Assembly (NCBI GenBank): GCA_030631875.1 | Contig: DAOVKH010000019.1 | Span: forward strand, 1 to 13,765 | Reading direction: 5' to 3' | Length of the DNA: 13,765 nucleotides | Source: Deltaproteobacteria bacterium | Lineage (GTDB): Bacteria; Desulfobacterota; GWC2-55-46; DRQE01 | Part shown: positions 6,861 through 13,624 of the stretch, piece after piece | How positions within the stretch are numbered: the stretch's first letter is position 1 | How the letters are laid out: each line of letters starts with the position of its first letter | The notes under the pieces: model-generated | What the model was told of the DNA's origin: nothing | What the model saw: the letters and a program-made list of their open reading frames with translations, nothing else | The model's database searches: none | Program-made: the position numbers and the translations under genes

Positions 6861-8216
6861 ATGTCAACCGATCACCAAGAACTCGTACTCAGAAGCCTGA
6901 CCGCGGCACTTCAGAGTAAGAAGCTATACCCGCCCGGGCATCCCTCTGTAGCCGCGCCTGCGCGTAAGGCCTTTCAGGTACTAACGCCTGCAATTAAAGA
7001 AACACCTAAACTCACTATAGGTATGGTCGAGGAAGCTCTCGTCTACAATGAAACTCCTGTGGCCGAGGCCGAGGAAAATTACATAGATATCATCGAGCAG
7101 ATGAAGCATAAAGATCTCGAGGCCATGACCTTTGAAAAGGGCACTACCGAAAAAGAGGTAGTTGACTTCCTAAATATACTCGCATTAGAGTCTGCGCCAA
7201 GCGATATACAGAAAGAATTAAGTACCAAGGGTATCAGCCACATAACGGTAAAGACCGTTGTGAAGAATAAGAGTATATTAGAGGTCTACAATGAGGCCGT
7301 CGATACGATAAAGAACGTCATGGGGGAGCTTCGCCTCGGTAAGATTCCAAAGTCCGATGCCGTAAACCACGTAGTAGATGATCTGACAGATAAGATACTC
7401 ACCGACTCCAACGCCATGGTGGGGCTGACAATGATAAAGAACTATGACGACTACCTCTACAACCACTCAGTAAATGTCGGCATACTCTCGCTCTCCCTGG
7501 CAAAGCATATGCAGTTAGGCGAAGAAGATCTGCACACAGTGGGCGTGGCATCGATACTGCACGATGTCGGTAAGACAGGAGTATCTGAGGATATTATAAA
7601 GAAGCCCGGAAGCCTTAGCTCCGAAGAGTGGGAGAAGGTAAAAGAACACCCTGTCTTAGGCTCGAAGATAACGAAGCGTATGGATAACCTGAACGACACC
7701 GTATGCCGAGTGATACTCGAACACCACGTCAGGTACGACAAGAGCGGCTACCCGCCTGTTGAGGAAGACATACACCCGCTTAGCATAATCGTAAGTGTGG
7801 CCGACGCATACGACGCCCTTACAACACTAAGGGTCTACCAAAAACCATACCAGCCGATAGAGGCAATCAAGATACTAAAGGGACTCGCGGGCAAGCACTT
7901 TGACGCAAAGACCATAGAGGCCTTTGAAAGCATGATAGGCGTATATCCGCTTGGAACTCTGCTTCGCCTCTCCACAAATGAAGTCGGTGTAGTAACTAAA
8001 ACGAACCCCGATGCGCACGACAGGCCTGAGATAAAGATACTCTTTGCTCCTGACGGAGAGAAAGTTGAAGACCCGCAAATACTCGACTTGGCGACACCTG
8101 ATGCCTCAGGGACTCTCGTAATAGGCTCGGTAGACCCGATGGCAAGGAATATGGATATGGGCGAGTTCTACACCAACGAAGCCATCGCCGCCGAAGAGGC
8201 AGAGGCAAAGAAGTAA
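6861..8216 (+). CDS. HD-GYP domain protein, probable cyclic-di-GMP phosphodiesterase
   Basis: 451 residues, cytoplasmic. Residues 1-135 are a paralogue of the upstream protein's N-terminal domain: YPPGHP (23-28), ETP (47-49), VYNETPV (61-67), MTFEKGTTEKEVVDFLNIL (89-107). The HD-GYP domain spans about 185-355: NHS with His202, HDVGK (His234, Asp235, Lys238), EHP (His263), EHH (His288, His289), SGYPP (295-299) and VADAYDAL (313-320). HD-GYP domains hydrolyse c-di-GMP with a di- or tri-metal centre. The first-metal Glu four residues before His202 is a Tyr here, and the usual HHE..DG is HHVRYDK. Residues about 361-412 form the small beta-rich tail often found after such domains (YPLGTLLRLSTNEVGVV). 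A good ribosome site (AGGA, 8 bases upstream) sits in the end of the preceding gene. The missing Glu leaves activity uncertain. Confidence 0.92.
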   Translation: MSTDHQELVLRSLTAALQSKKLYPPGHPSVAAPARKAFQVLTPAIKETPKLTIGMVEEALVYNETPVAEAEENYIDIIEQMKHKDLEAMTFEKGTTEKEVVDFLNILALESAPSDIQKELSTKGISHITVKTVVKNKSILEVYNEAVDTIKNVMGELRLGKIPKSDAVNHVVDDLTDKILTDSNAMVGLTMIKNYDDYLYNHSVNVGILSLSLAKHMQLGEEDLHTVGVASILHDVGKTGVSEDIIKKPGSLSSEEWEKVKEHPVLGSKITKRMDNLNDTVCRVILEHHVRYDKSGYPPVEEDIHPLSIIVSVADAYDALTTLRVYQKPYQPIEAIKILKGLAGKHFDAKTIEAFESMIGVYPLGTLLRLSTNEVGVVTKTNPDAHDRPEIKILFAPDGEKVEDPQILDLATPDASGTLVIGSVDPMARNMDMGEFYTNEAIAAEEAEAKK

Positions 8217-8245
8217 TCAATAAACATCACTCTCGTTTCTATTTA

Positions 8246-8280
8246 AAAAGACCGCCTCCATTTAGATGGGGCGGTCTTTT
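8246..8280 (+). terminator. Rho-independent terminator after the HD-GYP gene, possibly bidirectional
   Basis: AAAAGACCGCC (8246-8256) pairs with GGCGGTCTTTT (8270-8280). After one bulged T, CCAT/ATGG extends the stem to a TTAG loop. The right arm ends in four T. Read from the minus strand, the other side also ends in a T run, so it could also stop transcripts arriving from the right. It starts 30 bases after the HD-GYP stop codon. Confidence 0.9.
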
Positions 8281-8362
8281 AGCGTTTTAATTATTCATAT
8301 CGGATCGACACTTCAAAGAAGAAAAAATACTTCAACAGGCTCATGGCGAACGGTCTTATTAT

Positions 8363-8627
8363 TTATAGAAGCCGCATTAGCGGCGAAGAGAATTGGTCGT
8401 ATTCAAGACATACGAAAGATTAGGAGTGAGGTGTACGGTACATTGAACGACAAATTTTGAAGTATAACGAAGAAGACGGGCAATTATAGAAGCCGCAACT
8501 TAGCGGCGAAGATAAAAGTTCATAAGCAAGGAGTACGAAAGATTGAGAGCGAGTCGTACTTTTAGGTACGTCGAGCGAGCAGATATTGAGTACGACAAAG
8601 CATATGGGCTTTTATCAAAGCCGCAAA
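8363..8627. repeat. Tandem non-coding element of about 121-128 bp, two copies plus the start of a third
   Basis: The interval 8281-8627 has no convincing gene. The stretch TTATAGAAGCCGCA starts at 8363 and again at 8484, and a 12/14 match starts at 8612, running into the end of the small HEAT gene. Each full copy has a mini-hairpin: GCCGC-ATTA-GCGGC at 8371-8384 and GCCGC-AACTTA-GCGGC at 8492-8507. A second block, TACGAAAGATT followed by AGxGAG, is at 8411-8430 and 8534-8553 (17 of 20 bases equal). Copy 2 also has CGTAC-TTTTAG-GTACG at 8555-8570. This looks like a dispersed intergenic repeat or a duplicated structured RNA, too degenerate to type. Positions 8281-8362 show nothing clear. Confidence 0.7.
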
Positions 8628-9191
8628 TCAGCCTTCCATGAGCCCCAAAGCCTGTATAGCCCTATACCGCATATTAAGGTTACCCTTGACGGCAAAGAAT
8701 AGCATGGCTTCTTCTATCCTCTTATCCCCACTATCGACGAGTGCCTCGATTGCCTTCTCTATGACACCGGCATTCTTGCTCTTGAGCATTCCCATTAACG
8801 GCCCCATGAGTTGAGGTTCTTTAAAGTTCATGAGCGCGTCTATGGCGGCTCTCTCGACGGTCGGGCTACTGTCCTTAAGCATCGAAACCAAGTCCGGCAA
8901 TACGCTCTTATCGGCTATAGCACCGAGCGCTCGTATGGCTGAAGCCCTTACATCCTCTACGGAGTCTTTCAGAGCCTTTACGAGTATATGTGCCACCTCG
9001 GAGCCTCTAAGGGCCGCTAAGGCATAGATGGCTCTTAGCTTCTCTACCTTCTCGCCCTCTAAGACGAGCTTCTCCATGGTCGCAACCTTTGAGCGTATCT
9101 CAAGCCTTTCGAGAGCCTCTGCCGCGGCACTTCTTATATGATCGTCCTTGTCCTGGAGCGATTTAATCAATATTTGGCGTCTCTTCTCCAT
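8628..9191 (-). CDS. Small HEAT-repeat protein
   Basis: 187 residues built almost wholly of helical HEAT repeats of about 30 residues, e.g. DSVEDVRASAIRALGAIADK (76-95) and DSSPTVERAAIDALMNFKEP (107-126), then further copies to the C-terminus (RYRAIQALGLMEG). No signal peptide, membrane segment or catalytic motif, so a cytoplasmic protein-binding scaffold is inferred; the partner is unknown. It resembles the short PBS-lyase/HEAT proteins of many bacteria. It begins 25 bases after the trmFO stop on the same strand and is probably co-transcribed with it. The ATG at 9189-9191 has no close Shine-Dalgarno sequence; the nearest GGAG overlaps the trmFO stop, 22 bases away. A start at a non-ATG codon a little upstream is therefore possible. 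Confidence 0.85.
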   Translation of the reverse strand: MEKRRQILIKSLQDKDDHIRSAAAEALERLEIRSKVATMEKLVLEGEKVEKLRAIYALAALRGSEVAHILVKALKDSVEDVRASAIRALGAIADKSVLPDLVSMLKDSSPTVERAAIDALMNFKEPQLMGPLMGMLKSKNAGVIEKAIEALVDSGDKRIEEAMLFFAVKGNLNMRYRAIQALGLMEG

Positions 9192-9216
9192 AATTACTAA
9201 AAATACCAGATTGCTC

Positions 9217-10515
9217 CTAACTTTTCAAGGGCTTTATATTAAAACCCTCTACCTGAGAGATCGCCCTCTCTATAAATTTAAGGCGTGTCTTCTTTGTCGC
9301 TCCGAGAAGACCGAAGTTAGCGTTCATGGGCTGAAACCCTTTTCGCTCGGTATCTGTGATGTAGGCCGTAAGAGCCCCCATCATCGTGCCTTCGGGAGGG
9401 CTTACAGTAGGCAATCCCTTTAAGGTATTGGCGGCATTAAGCCCCGCAAATATGCCTGAGGCCGCACTCTCAACGTAGCCCTCAACGCCTGTAATCTGAC
9501 CTGCGAAGAATACTCCCGCGTGAGCCTTCAATTCAAGGCCGTCGGTTAGAAGCCTCGGCGAGTCTATGTAGCTATTTCTATGTATGCTTCCAAAGCGCGC
9601 GAATTCAAGGTTCTTCATGGCCGGTATCATTGAGAATACACGCCTCTGCTCGCCTTGAGTAAGGCGTGTTTGAAAGCCTACCATATTATAGAGGGTATCT
9701 GCGGTATTGTCACGCCTAAGTTGGACAATAGCGTATGGTCTGTTGCCTGTGCGCGGGTCTTTAAAGCCGACCGGCCTAAGAGGGCCGAATGCCAACGTAT
9801 CTATGCCGCGCGCGGCCATCGCCTCCACCGGCATACACCCCTCGAATAGCGGAATGTCCTCAAAGTCTCTCGCAGCGGCCTTATCTGCCGATATTAGAGC
9901 CTCAACAAAGCCCTTATACTCGGCCTCATTCATGGGGCAATTTATATAATCCTTACCGCCCTTGTCGTAGCGAGAGCCCATGAATGCTATATCAAAGTCT
10001 ATCGACTCCTTTGATACGACCGGAGATATGGCATCATAAAAACTCAAACTCTCAGAGCCTACGAGCTCCTTTATGGCCTCGGCTAACGGCTCACTCGTAA
10101 GCGGCCCGCTCGCTATTATGAGAGGGCGTGCTTCGGGTATCGTTAATATCTCTTGGCGAAGAATCTCTACGCCGACTCCTTCGAGTTTCTCGGTAATGTA
10201 GGCTGAGAACCCTTCTCTATCTACCGCAAGCGCACCTCCGGCGGGAAGGCGCGTGGCCTCTGCCGCTTCGATTATCAAGGAGCCCATCAAGCGCATTTCT
10301 TCCTTGAGCAAACCCGAGGCGTTCTCAATGGAGGTGGACTTAAGTGAATTACTGCATACGAGTTCGGCCAAGCCTTCGAGCTTATGGGCAGGAGAGAACT
10401 TAACGGGCTTCATCTCAAATAGAGTAACGCTCACGCCGCACTTCCTTGCCATCCAGGCCGCCTCGACTCCGGCCAACCCTCCTCCGACTATGGTTAGATC
10501 ATTATTATTTTTCAT
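9217..10515 (-). CDS. trmFO: Methylenetetrahydrofolate--tRNA-(uracil-5-)-methyltransferase TrmFO
   Basis: Folate- and FAD-dependent enzyme that makes 5-methyluridine at position 54 of the tRNA T-loop, using methylenetetrahydrofolate as carbon donor. 432 residues, the usual family length. Seen: the FAD dinucleotide-binding motif IVGGGLAGVEAA (9-20), CSNSLKS with Cys54, FEGCMPVE with Cys227 (both cysteines are conserved and functional in the family), PAGGALAVDR (91-100), FGPLRPVGF, and the C-terminal FAD-contact stretch FFAGQITGVEGYVESAASG. Homologous to GidA/MnmG, but the length and motifs are those of the short TrmFO branch. The ATG at 10513-10515 is preceded directly by AGTAGG, too close for a normal ribosome site, and by a possible -10 hexamer (TAAGAT) six bases upstream. 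The short HEAT gene follows. Confidence 0.97.
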   Translation of the reverse strand: MKNNNDLTIVGGGLAGVEAAWMARKCGVSVTLFEMKPVKFSPAHKLEGLAELVCSNSLKSTSIENASGLLKEEMRLMGSLIIEAAEATRLPAGGALAVDREGFSAYITEKLEGVGVEILRQEILTIPEARPLIIASGPLTSEPLAEAIKELVGSESLSFYDAISPVVSKESIDFDIAFMGSRYDKGGKDYINCPMNEAEYKGFVEALISADKAAARDFEDIPLFEGCMPVEAMAARGIDTLAFGPLRPVGFKDPRTGNRPYAIVQLRRDNTADTLYNMVGFQTRLTQGEQRRVFSMIPAMKNLEFARFGSIHRNSYIDSPRLLTDGLELKAHAGVFFAGQITGVEGYVESAASGIFAGLNAANTLKGLPTVSPPEGTMMGALTAYITDTERKGFQPMNANFGLLGATKKTRLKFIERAISQVEGFNIKPLKS

Positions 10516-10521
10516 CCTACT

Positions 10522-10551
10522 ATCTTACATTCTATGTAGCGCACTCTTCAA
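10522..10551 (-). promoter_or_regulatory. Candidate trmFO promoter with very short or no leader
   Basis: Minus strand: TTGAAG (10551-10546), 18 bases, TAAGAT (10527-10522), then six bases to the trmFO ATG. A competing -10, TAGAAT, lies a few bases further upstream but has a poor -35. Either choice gives a leader of 0-7 bases. Both hexamers are imperfect. Confidence 0.35.
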
Positions 10552-10578
10552 GGGTTTTATTACGAAAAGCCGCTTAAG

Positions 10579-10607
10579 TTGCCCTAACTCGGTTTTTGTG
10601 GTACTTT
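10579..10607 (+). promoter_or_regulatory. Candidate acylphosphatase promoter, predicted leaderless
   Basis: TTGCCC (10579-10584), a 17-base spacer, TACTTT (10602-10607), then six bases to the ATG at 10614. Transcription would begin at about the start codon itself. There is no clear Shine-Dalgarno sequence before this ATG. Confidence 0.4.
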
Positions 10608-10613
10608 TAATGG

Positions 10614-10904
10614 ATGTCAGAGGCTAAACAGGTCCGAGTAATTATAACGGGGCTCGTACAGGGAGTATTCTTCAGGGCAGGCACACGGGATAGAGCCAAG
10701 GCACTTAACCTCCGGGGTCGGGTCTGGAATAACCCGGACGGTACGGTCGAGGCAGTATTCATAGGGAGTAGCGAGAATATAGATAGAGCAATTGAGTGGT
10801 GCAGGCAAGGCCCTGATGGCTCACGCGTAGATGAGATAAACATTAAGGACGAACCGTTAAGAGAAGAAGCACTAACGGACTTTACAATAGAGTACGGAGC
10901 ATAA
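10614..10904 (+). CDS. Acylphosphatase
   Basis: Small cytoplasmic hydrolase that splits carboxyl-phosphate bonds (such as acetyl phosphate) into carboxylate and phosphate. 96 residues, the normal family size. Signature one, GLVQGVFFR (13-21), carries the phosphate-binding loop and the catalytic Arg21. Signature two, GRVWNNPDGTVEAVF (35-49), carries the catalytic Asn39. All functional residues are present. It is the first gene of a plus-strand pair; the lipoprotein gene begins two bases after its stop, so the two are probably translated from one message. Its physiological role in bacteria is not settled. Confidence 0.95.
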   Translation: MSEAKQVRVIITGLVQGVFFRAGTRDRAKALNLRGRVWNNPDGTVEAVFIGSSENIDRAIEWCRQGPDGSRVDEINIKDEPLREEALTDFTIEYGA

Positions 10905-10906
10905 CA

Positions 10907-11557
10907 ATGAGAGTAAAAACAACAGCTATCCTGATATTATTGACCTTCATGGGCGTTACGCTCAGCGGATGCCCATCATTCAAGCGCGAGCCAAACAGCT
11001 ACTACCACCTAACCATATTGGATACGACAAATAAGGATGGCGGTGATAAAGACTCTCCGACCATACAGACGGCAACTGTCAAGAACGATCTTATGCGCGC
11101 AAGCATACGCCCCGTAGTATCTTTTGACGGAGAAAAAAATGTTCCACTACTGCTAAGACAACTCCTGGCCCTTCAATTCCTGATATTAGAGTTCACTATA
11201 GAGAATAGCTCGCAAAAACTTATCATATACAACCCGTCGCACACGGCAATCTTAGCCGGCAAGATGGACTACAAGAAACCACTCGACTATGCCAAATTAT
11301 ACTTTACCGTAAGAGACATCTCAGAGGAAGACACGGAGAACGCGCGCATGAGGGCTCTGAGGACGATCAAAGGAACATTTCACGACTTAAATACGAGGGT
11401 CAACCCCGGAGAGACCGTCTCGAAGTACTTAATATTCAAACCACTCGACCAAGATACCTTGAGCGGCAACGCAATACTTCGAATGCAGGAACTATACGTC
11501 GGCACAGAGGCTCTGGCCATTACATTTCCGCTGGAGGTTACGCACACTCCGCTATAA
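10907..11557 (+). CDS. Predicted lipoprotein of unknown function
   Basis: 216 residues. The N-terminus is a typical type II signal peptide: basic MRVK, a hydrophobic core (7-19) and the lipobox LSGC with the acylated Cys22. The residue after the cysteine is Pro, not Asp, so an outer-membrane location is the default inference in a Gram-negative cell. The mature part mixes beta-strand-like stretches (LQFLILEFTIENSSQKLIIY, 89-108) and polar segments; the pattern ENSS...INPGETVSKYLIFKPL (residues 98-184, broadly) is reminiscent of Ig-like or DUF-type surface domains, but I do not recognise a family. CGGAG lies about 8 bases before the ATG. It follows acylphosphatase by two bases and converges on the coiled-coil gene. 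Confidence 0.8.
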   Translation: MRVKTTAILILLTFMGVTLSGCPSFKREPNSYYHLTILDTTNKDGGDKDSPTIQTATVKNDLMRASIRPVVSFDGEKNVPLLLRQLLALQFLILEFTIENSSQKLIIYNPSHTAILAGKMDYKKPLDYAKLYFTVRDISEEDTENARMRALRTIKGTFHDLNTRVNPGETVSKYLIFKPLDQDTLSGNAILRMQELYVGTEALAITFPLEVTHTPL

Positions 11558-11590
11558 GATATACCTTAGAAGTTAAGCGTGCCCGGAGAC

Positions 11591-11956
11591 CTAAATAGCG
11601 GTCATGGATGCCACCTCTTCAAGCTCTTCGGCTCTGGCCTCCAGATTCTTAGATATCTCTTTTGCCTTCCTCGCAACGTCCGTTATCGTATTTCGTGTCT
11701 CGTCGATAGTAGTCTTAACCTTAACGCCTGCGGCCTCTACGGCCTCTACTGTTCCCGCTAACCTTGTTTTTATCTCTTCAGCCGACTGCCGAATATCTCT
11801 TTCATAGCCCTCAAGTTTAATGCTCGCCTCTTCCGTCTTATCTGAAAAATCCATAAGATACTCAGAGCCTCCTGAGAATATGAAGACTACAGCGAGGATT
11901 ACTCCGCACATAATCCCAAATATTAATCTCTTTAACGTTTTTATCACTCGTGTCAT
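11591..11956 (-). CDS. Small membrane-anchored coiled-coil protein, function unknown
   Basis: 121 residues. A basic N-terminus (MTRVIKTLKR), one transmembrane segment (about 11-29), then an almost uninterrupted polar helix from about 38 to 115, rich in Glu, Lys and Ala with heptad-like spacing. The likely topology is an N-terminal anchor with the helix on the outer side, but the direction is not certain. No cysteine lipobox or enzyme motif. It begins 18 bases after rsmI on the same strand and ends the transporter/rsmI cluster. It resembles the small YtxH-like or apolipoprotein-like helical proteins in general form only. Its end converges on the lipoprotein gene with a gap of 33 bases, where I see no clear terminator hairpin. 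Confidence 0.75.
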   Translation of the reverse strand: MTRVIKTLKRLIFGIMCGVILAVVFIFSGGSEYLMDFSDKTEEASIKLEGYERDIRQSAEEIKTRLAGTVEAVEAAGVKVKTTIDETRNTITDVARKAKEISKNLEARAEELEEVASMTAI

Positions 11957-11974
11957 CTCTCTACGCCTATCCCC

Positions 11975-12841
11975 TTAAATAGAGTCCTTGAGCTTCAACG
12001 CTTCTTTATATATCTCGCTCTTCGATATACTGGATATCGCGGCTACCGTCTTAACGCTGTCCTTGAGGCTCACGTCGGCCTTGAGTAAAGCAGTCAACTC
12101 TTTTGTAAGATCAAAATCGTCTCTGCTCTCAGCGGTGGTTCTTACAATGAGGGTTATCTCTCCTTTAAGTCTTTGGCCTTTAAGCTCTTTGCCCTTATCC
12201 ACTCGGCCTTGAAGCTCTTCTATTAAATCTTCGACACTTCCTCCGGTGGTCTCTTCATGGAGCTTCGTCATTTCTCTGGCCATGAAGACCTCAGTATCCG
12301 AACCAAGTATATCTCTTAACGCCTCAAGCGTCTTTATTATACGTCCGGCCGTCTCGTAGAGAACATACGTTGCCGCAGAATCCGACTTAAGCTCAACTAT
12401 AAAGCTTCGCCTCTTTGCATGGGCCGAAGGCACAAAACCCTTGAAGGTAAACTCGTCTGTCGGCAGGCCCGCGACACTCAGCGCGGCCGTAACGGCCGAC
12501 GCCCCGGGCACTGCCACGACATTAATATTATTCTCACGGGCGGATTTTACTATCCTGTAGCCCGGATCCGATATCGCGGGCGTTCCCGCGTCCGTCACAA
12601 GAGCAACGTCTCTTCCGTCAAGGAGGTTCTTTATAAAACCGTCCGTCTTTTTCTTCTCGCTATGCTCGTGATAACTCGTAAGAGTCTTGGCCTTTATGGC
12701 GTAACGCACAAGGAGTTTCTTCGTCCTCCTGGTATCCTCGGCGGCTATAATATCGACCTCGCCTAAGACCCTTACGGCACGAAATGTAATGTCCTCCATA
12801 TTACCGAGCGGGGTGGCAACTATATATAAGACACCTGACAT
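11975..12841 (-). CDS. rsmI: 16S rRNA (cytidine(1402)-2'-O)-methyltransferase RsmI
   Basis: SAM-dependent tetrapyrrole-methylase-fold enzyme that adds the 2'-O-methyl group to C1402 in the ribosomal decoding centre. 288 residues, the usual length. Seen: LYIVATPLGNMEDITFRA (5-22), IAAEDTRRTKKLL (32-44), VTDAGTPAISDPGYRIV (82-98), VVAVPGASAVTAALSVAGLP (108-127) and FKGFVPSAHAKRR (133-145), which together define the RsmI family. An AGG about 8 bases before the ATG is a modest ribosome site. The start is 8 bases after the permease stop, so it is probably the third gene of the ABC transporter operon; the coiled-coil gene follows. Confidence 0.97.
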   Translation of the reverse strand: MSGVLYIVATPLGNMEDITFRAVRVLGEVDIIAAEDTRRTKKLLVRYAIKAKTLTSYHEHSEKKKTDGFIKNLLDGRDVALVTDAGTPAISDPGYRIVKSARENNINVVAVPGASAVTAALSVAGLPTDEFTFKGFVPSAHAKRRSFIVELKSDSAATYVLYETAGRIIKTLEALRDILGSDTEVFMAREMTKLHEETTGGSVEDLIEELQGRVDKGKELKGQRLKGEITLIVRTTAESRDDFDLTKELTALLKADVSLKDSVKTVAAISSISKSEIYKEALKLKDSI

Positions 12842-12849
12842 AGTAAGAC

Positions 12850-13617
12850 CTACCCCCTTCTCTCAAAGGCACGAGCCGAAAGAGTTGTCATCACAACGGC
12901 AAAGACGCTCAAGAATATTACATCAAAGTATATCGGCATCTCGGCGGCTAAGGTAATACCTTCGCCGCCCGCAAGCATTAAGTGCTTAAGAGCATCTACA
13001 CCATAGCTCAAAGGGTTTACATACGTAACGTACTTAAGAATCTGTGGCAAAGTGTCTATCGGGTAGAGAGCACCGCTTAAAAAAAACATCGGCAGAACTA
13101 TAAAGTTCATTATAACATTAAAACCCTCAAGAGAGTCAAGTCGCGCGGCTATGAAGAGACCAAAGGCAGTTATGGCAAAGCTGATTAAGACCACCACTAC
13201 GAATATGTAAAATATATCGACCAACTCTATCGTAATCCCAAGGAAGGGGGCTACTACGAGGAGCGCCATACCCTGAAATACCGAGAGCATAGTGCCGGCC
13301 ATGAGTTTTCCTATGACTATCGTAACCCTCGGCACAGGGGCAACTAACATCTCTCTTAAGAAACCAAACTCTCTATCCCATACGACAGATATCGTCGAGA
13401 AGACGGAGCTAAAGAGTATGGTCATACCCATGACGCCGGGCAGTAAGAATTGCAGATAATTAGCGCCCGCATCGACATCTATTATCTTTGTTAAGCCTCC
13501 GCCGACTATGAATAACCACAATAACGGACGCGCAAGCGTCGTGAGCAGCCTTCCCCTTTGACGGAAGAATCTCTTAAACTCCCTTGATACTATAACGTAT
13601 ATGGCTTTGTAGAACAC
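12850..13617 (-). CDS. ABC-2 type transporter permease (DrrB/NodJ-like)
   Basis: Membrane component of an ABC exporter. 255 residues from the chosen GTG at 13615-13617. Six hydrophobic segments are visible. Family signatures: WDREFGFLREMLVAPVPR in the first cytoplasmic loop, and LSGALYPIDTLP followed by YVNPLSYGVDALK before the last segment. This pattern is typical of the drug, polysaccharide or lipid exporters of the DrrB/NodJ group; the substrate cannot be told. The start at 13617 has AGGAG 11 bases upstream and lies 7 bases after the ATPase stop. The frame remains open to another GTG at 13692, which would add 25 polar residues overlapping the ATPase gene. I think that is less likely, but it is possible. 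Confidence 0.9.
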   Translation of the reverse strand: MFYKAIYVIVSREFKRFFRQRGRLLTTLARPLLWLFIVGGGLTKIIDVDAGANYLQFLLPGVMGMTILFSSVFSTISVVWDREFGFLREMLVAPVPRVTIVIGKLMAGTMLSVFQGMALLVVAPFLGITIELVDIFYIFVVVVLISFAITAFGLFIAARLDSLEGFNVIMNFIVLPMFFLSGALYPIDTLPQILKYVTYVNPLSYGVDALKHLMLAGGEGITLAAEMPIYFDVIFLSVFAVVMTTLSARAFERRG

Positions 13618-13624
13618 GTTGCGT

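Noticed and set aside
6076..6867. 263-codon minus-strand frame opposite the HEAT-repeat gene
   Set aside because: Serine- and leucine-rich translation typical of an antisense shadow; the plus-strand gene has a promoter, an operon partner and domain similarity.
8266..8460. 64-codon plus-strand frame after the terminator
   Set aside because: It starts inside the terminator hairpin, lacks a ribosome site, and runs into the tandem non-coding element.
8281..8627. Transfer RNA or known riboswitch in the longest gap
   Set aside because: I find no cloverleaf, no CCA end and no familiar aptamer core; only the tandem element is visible.
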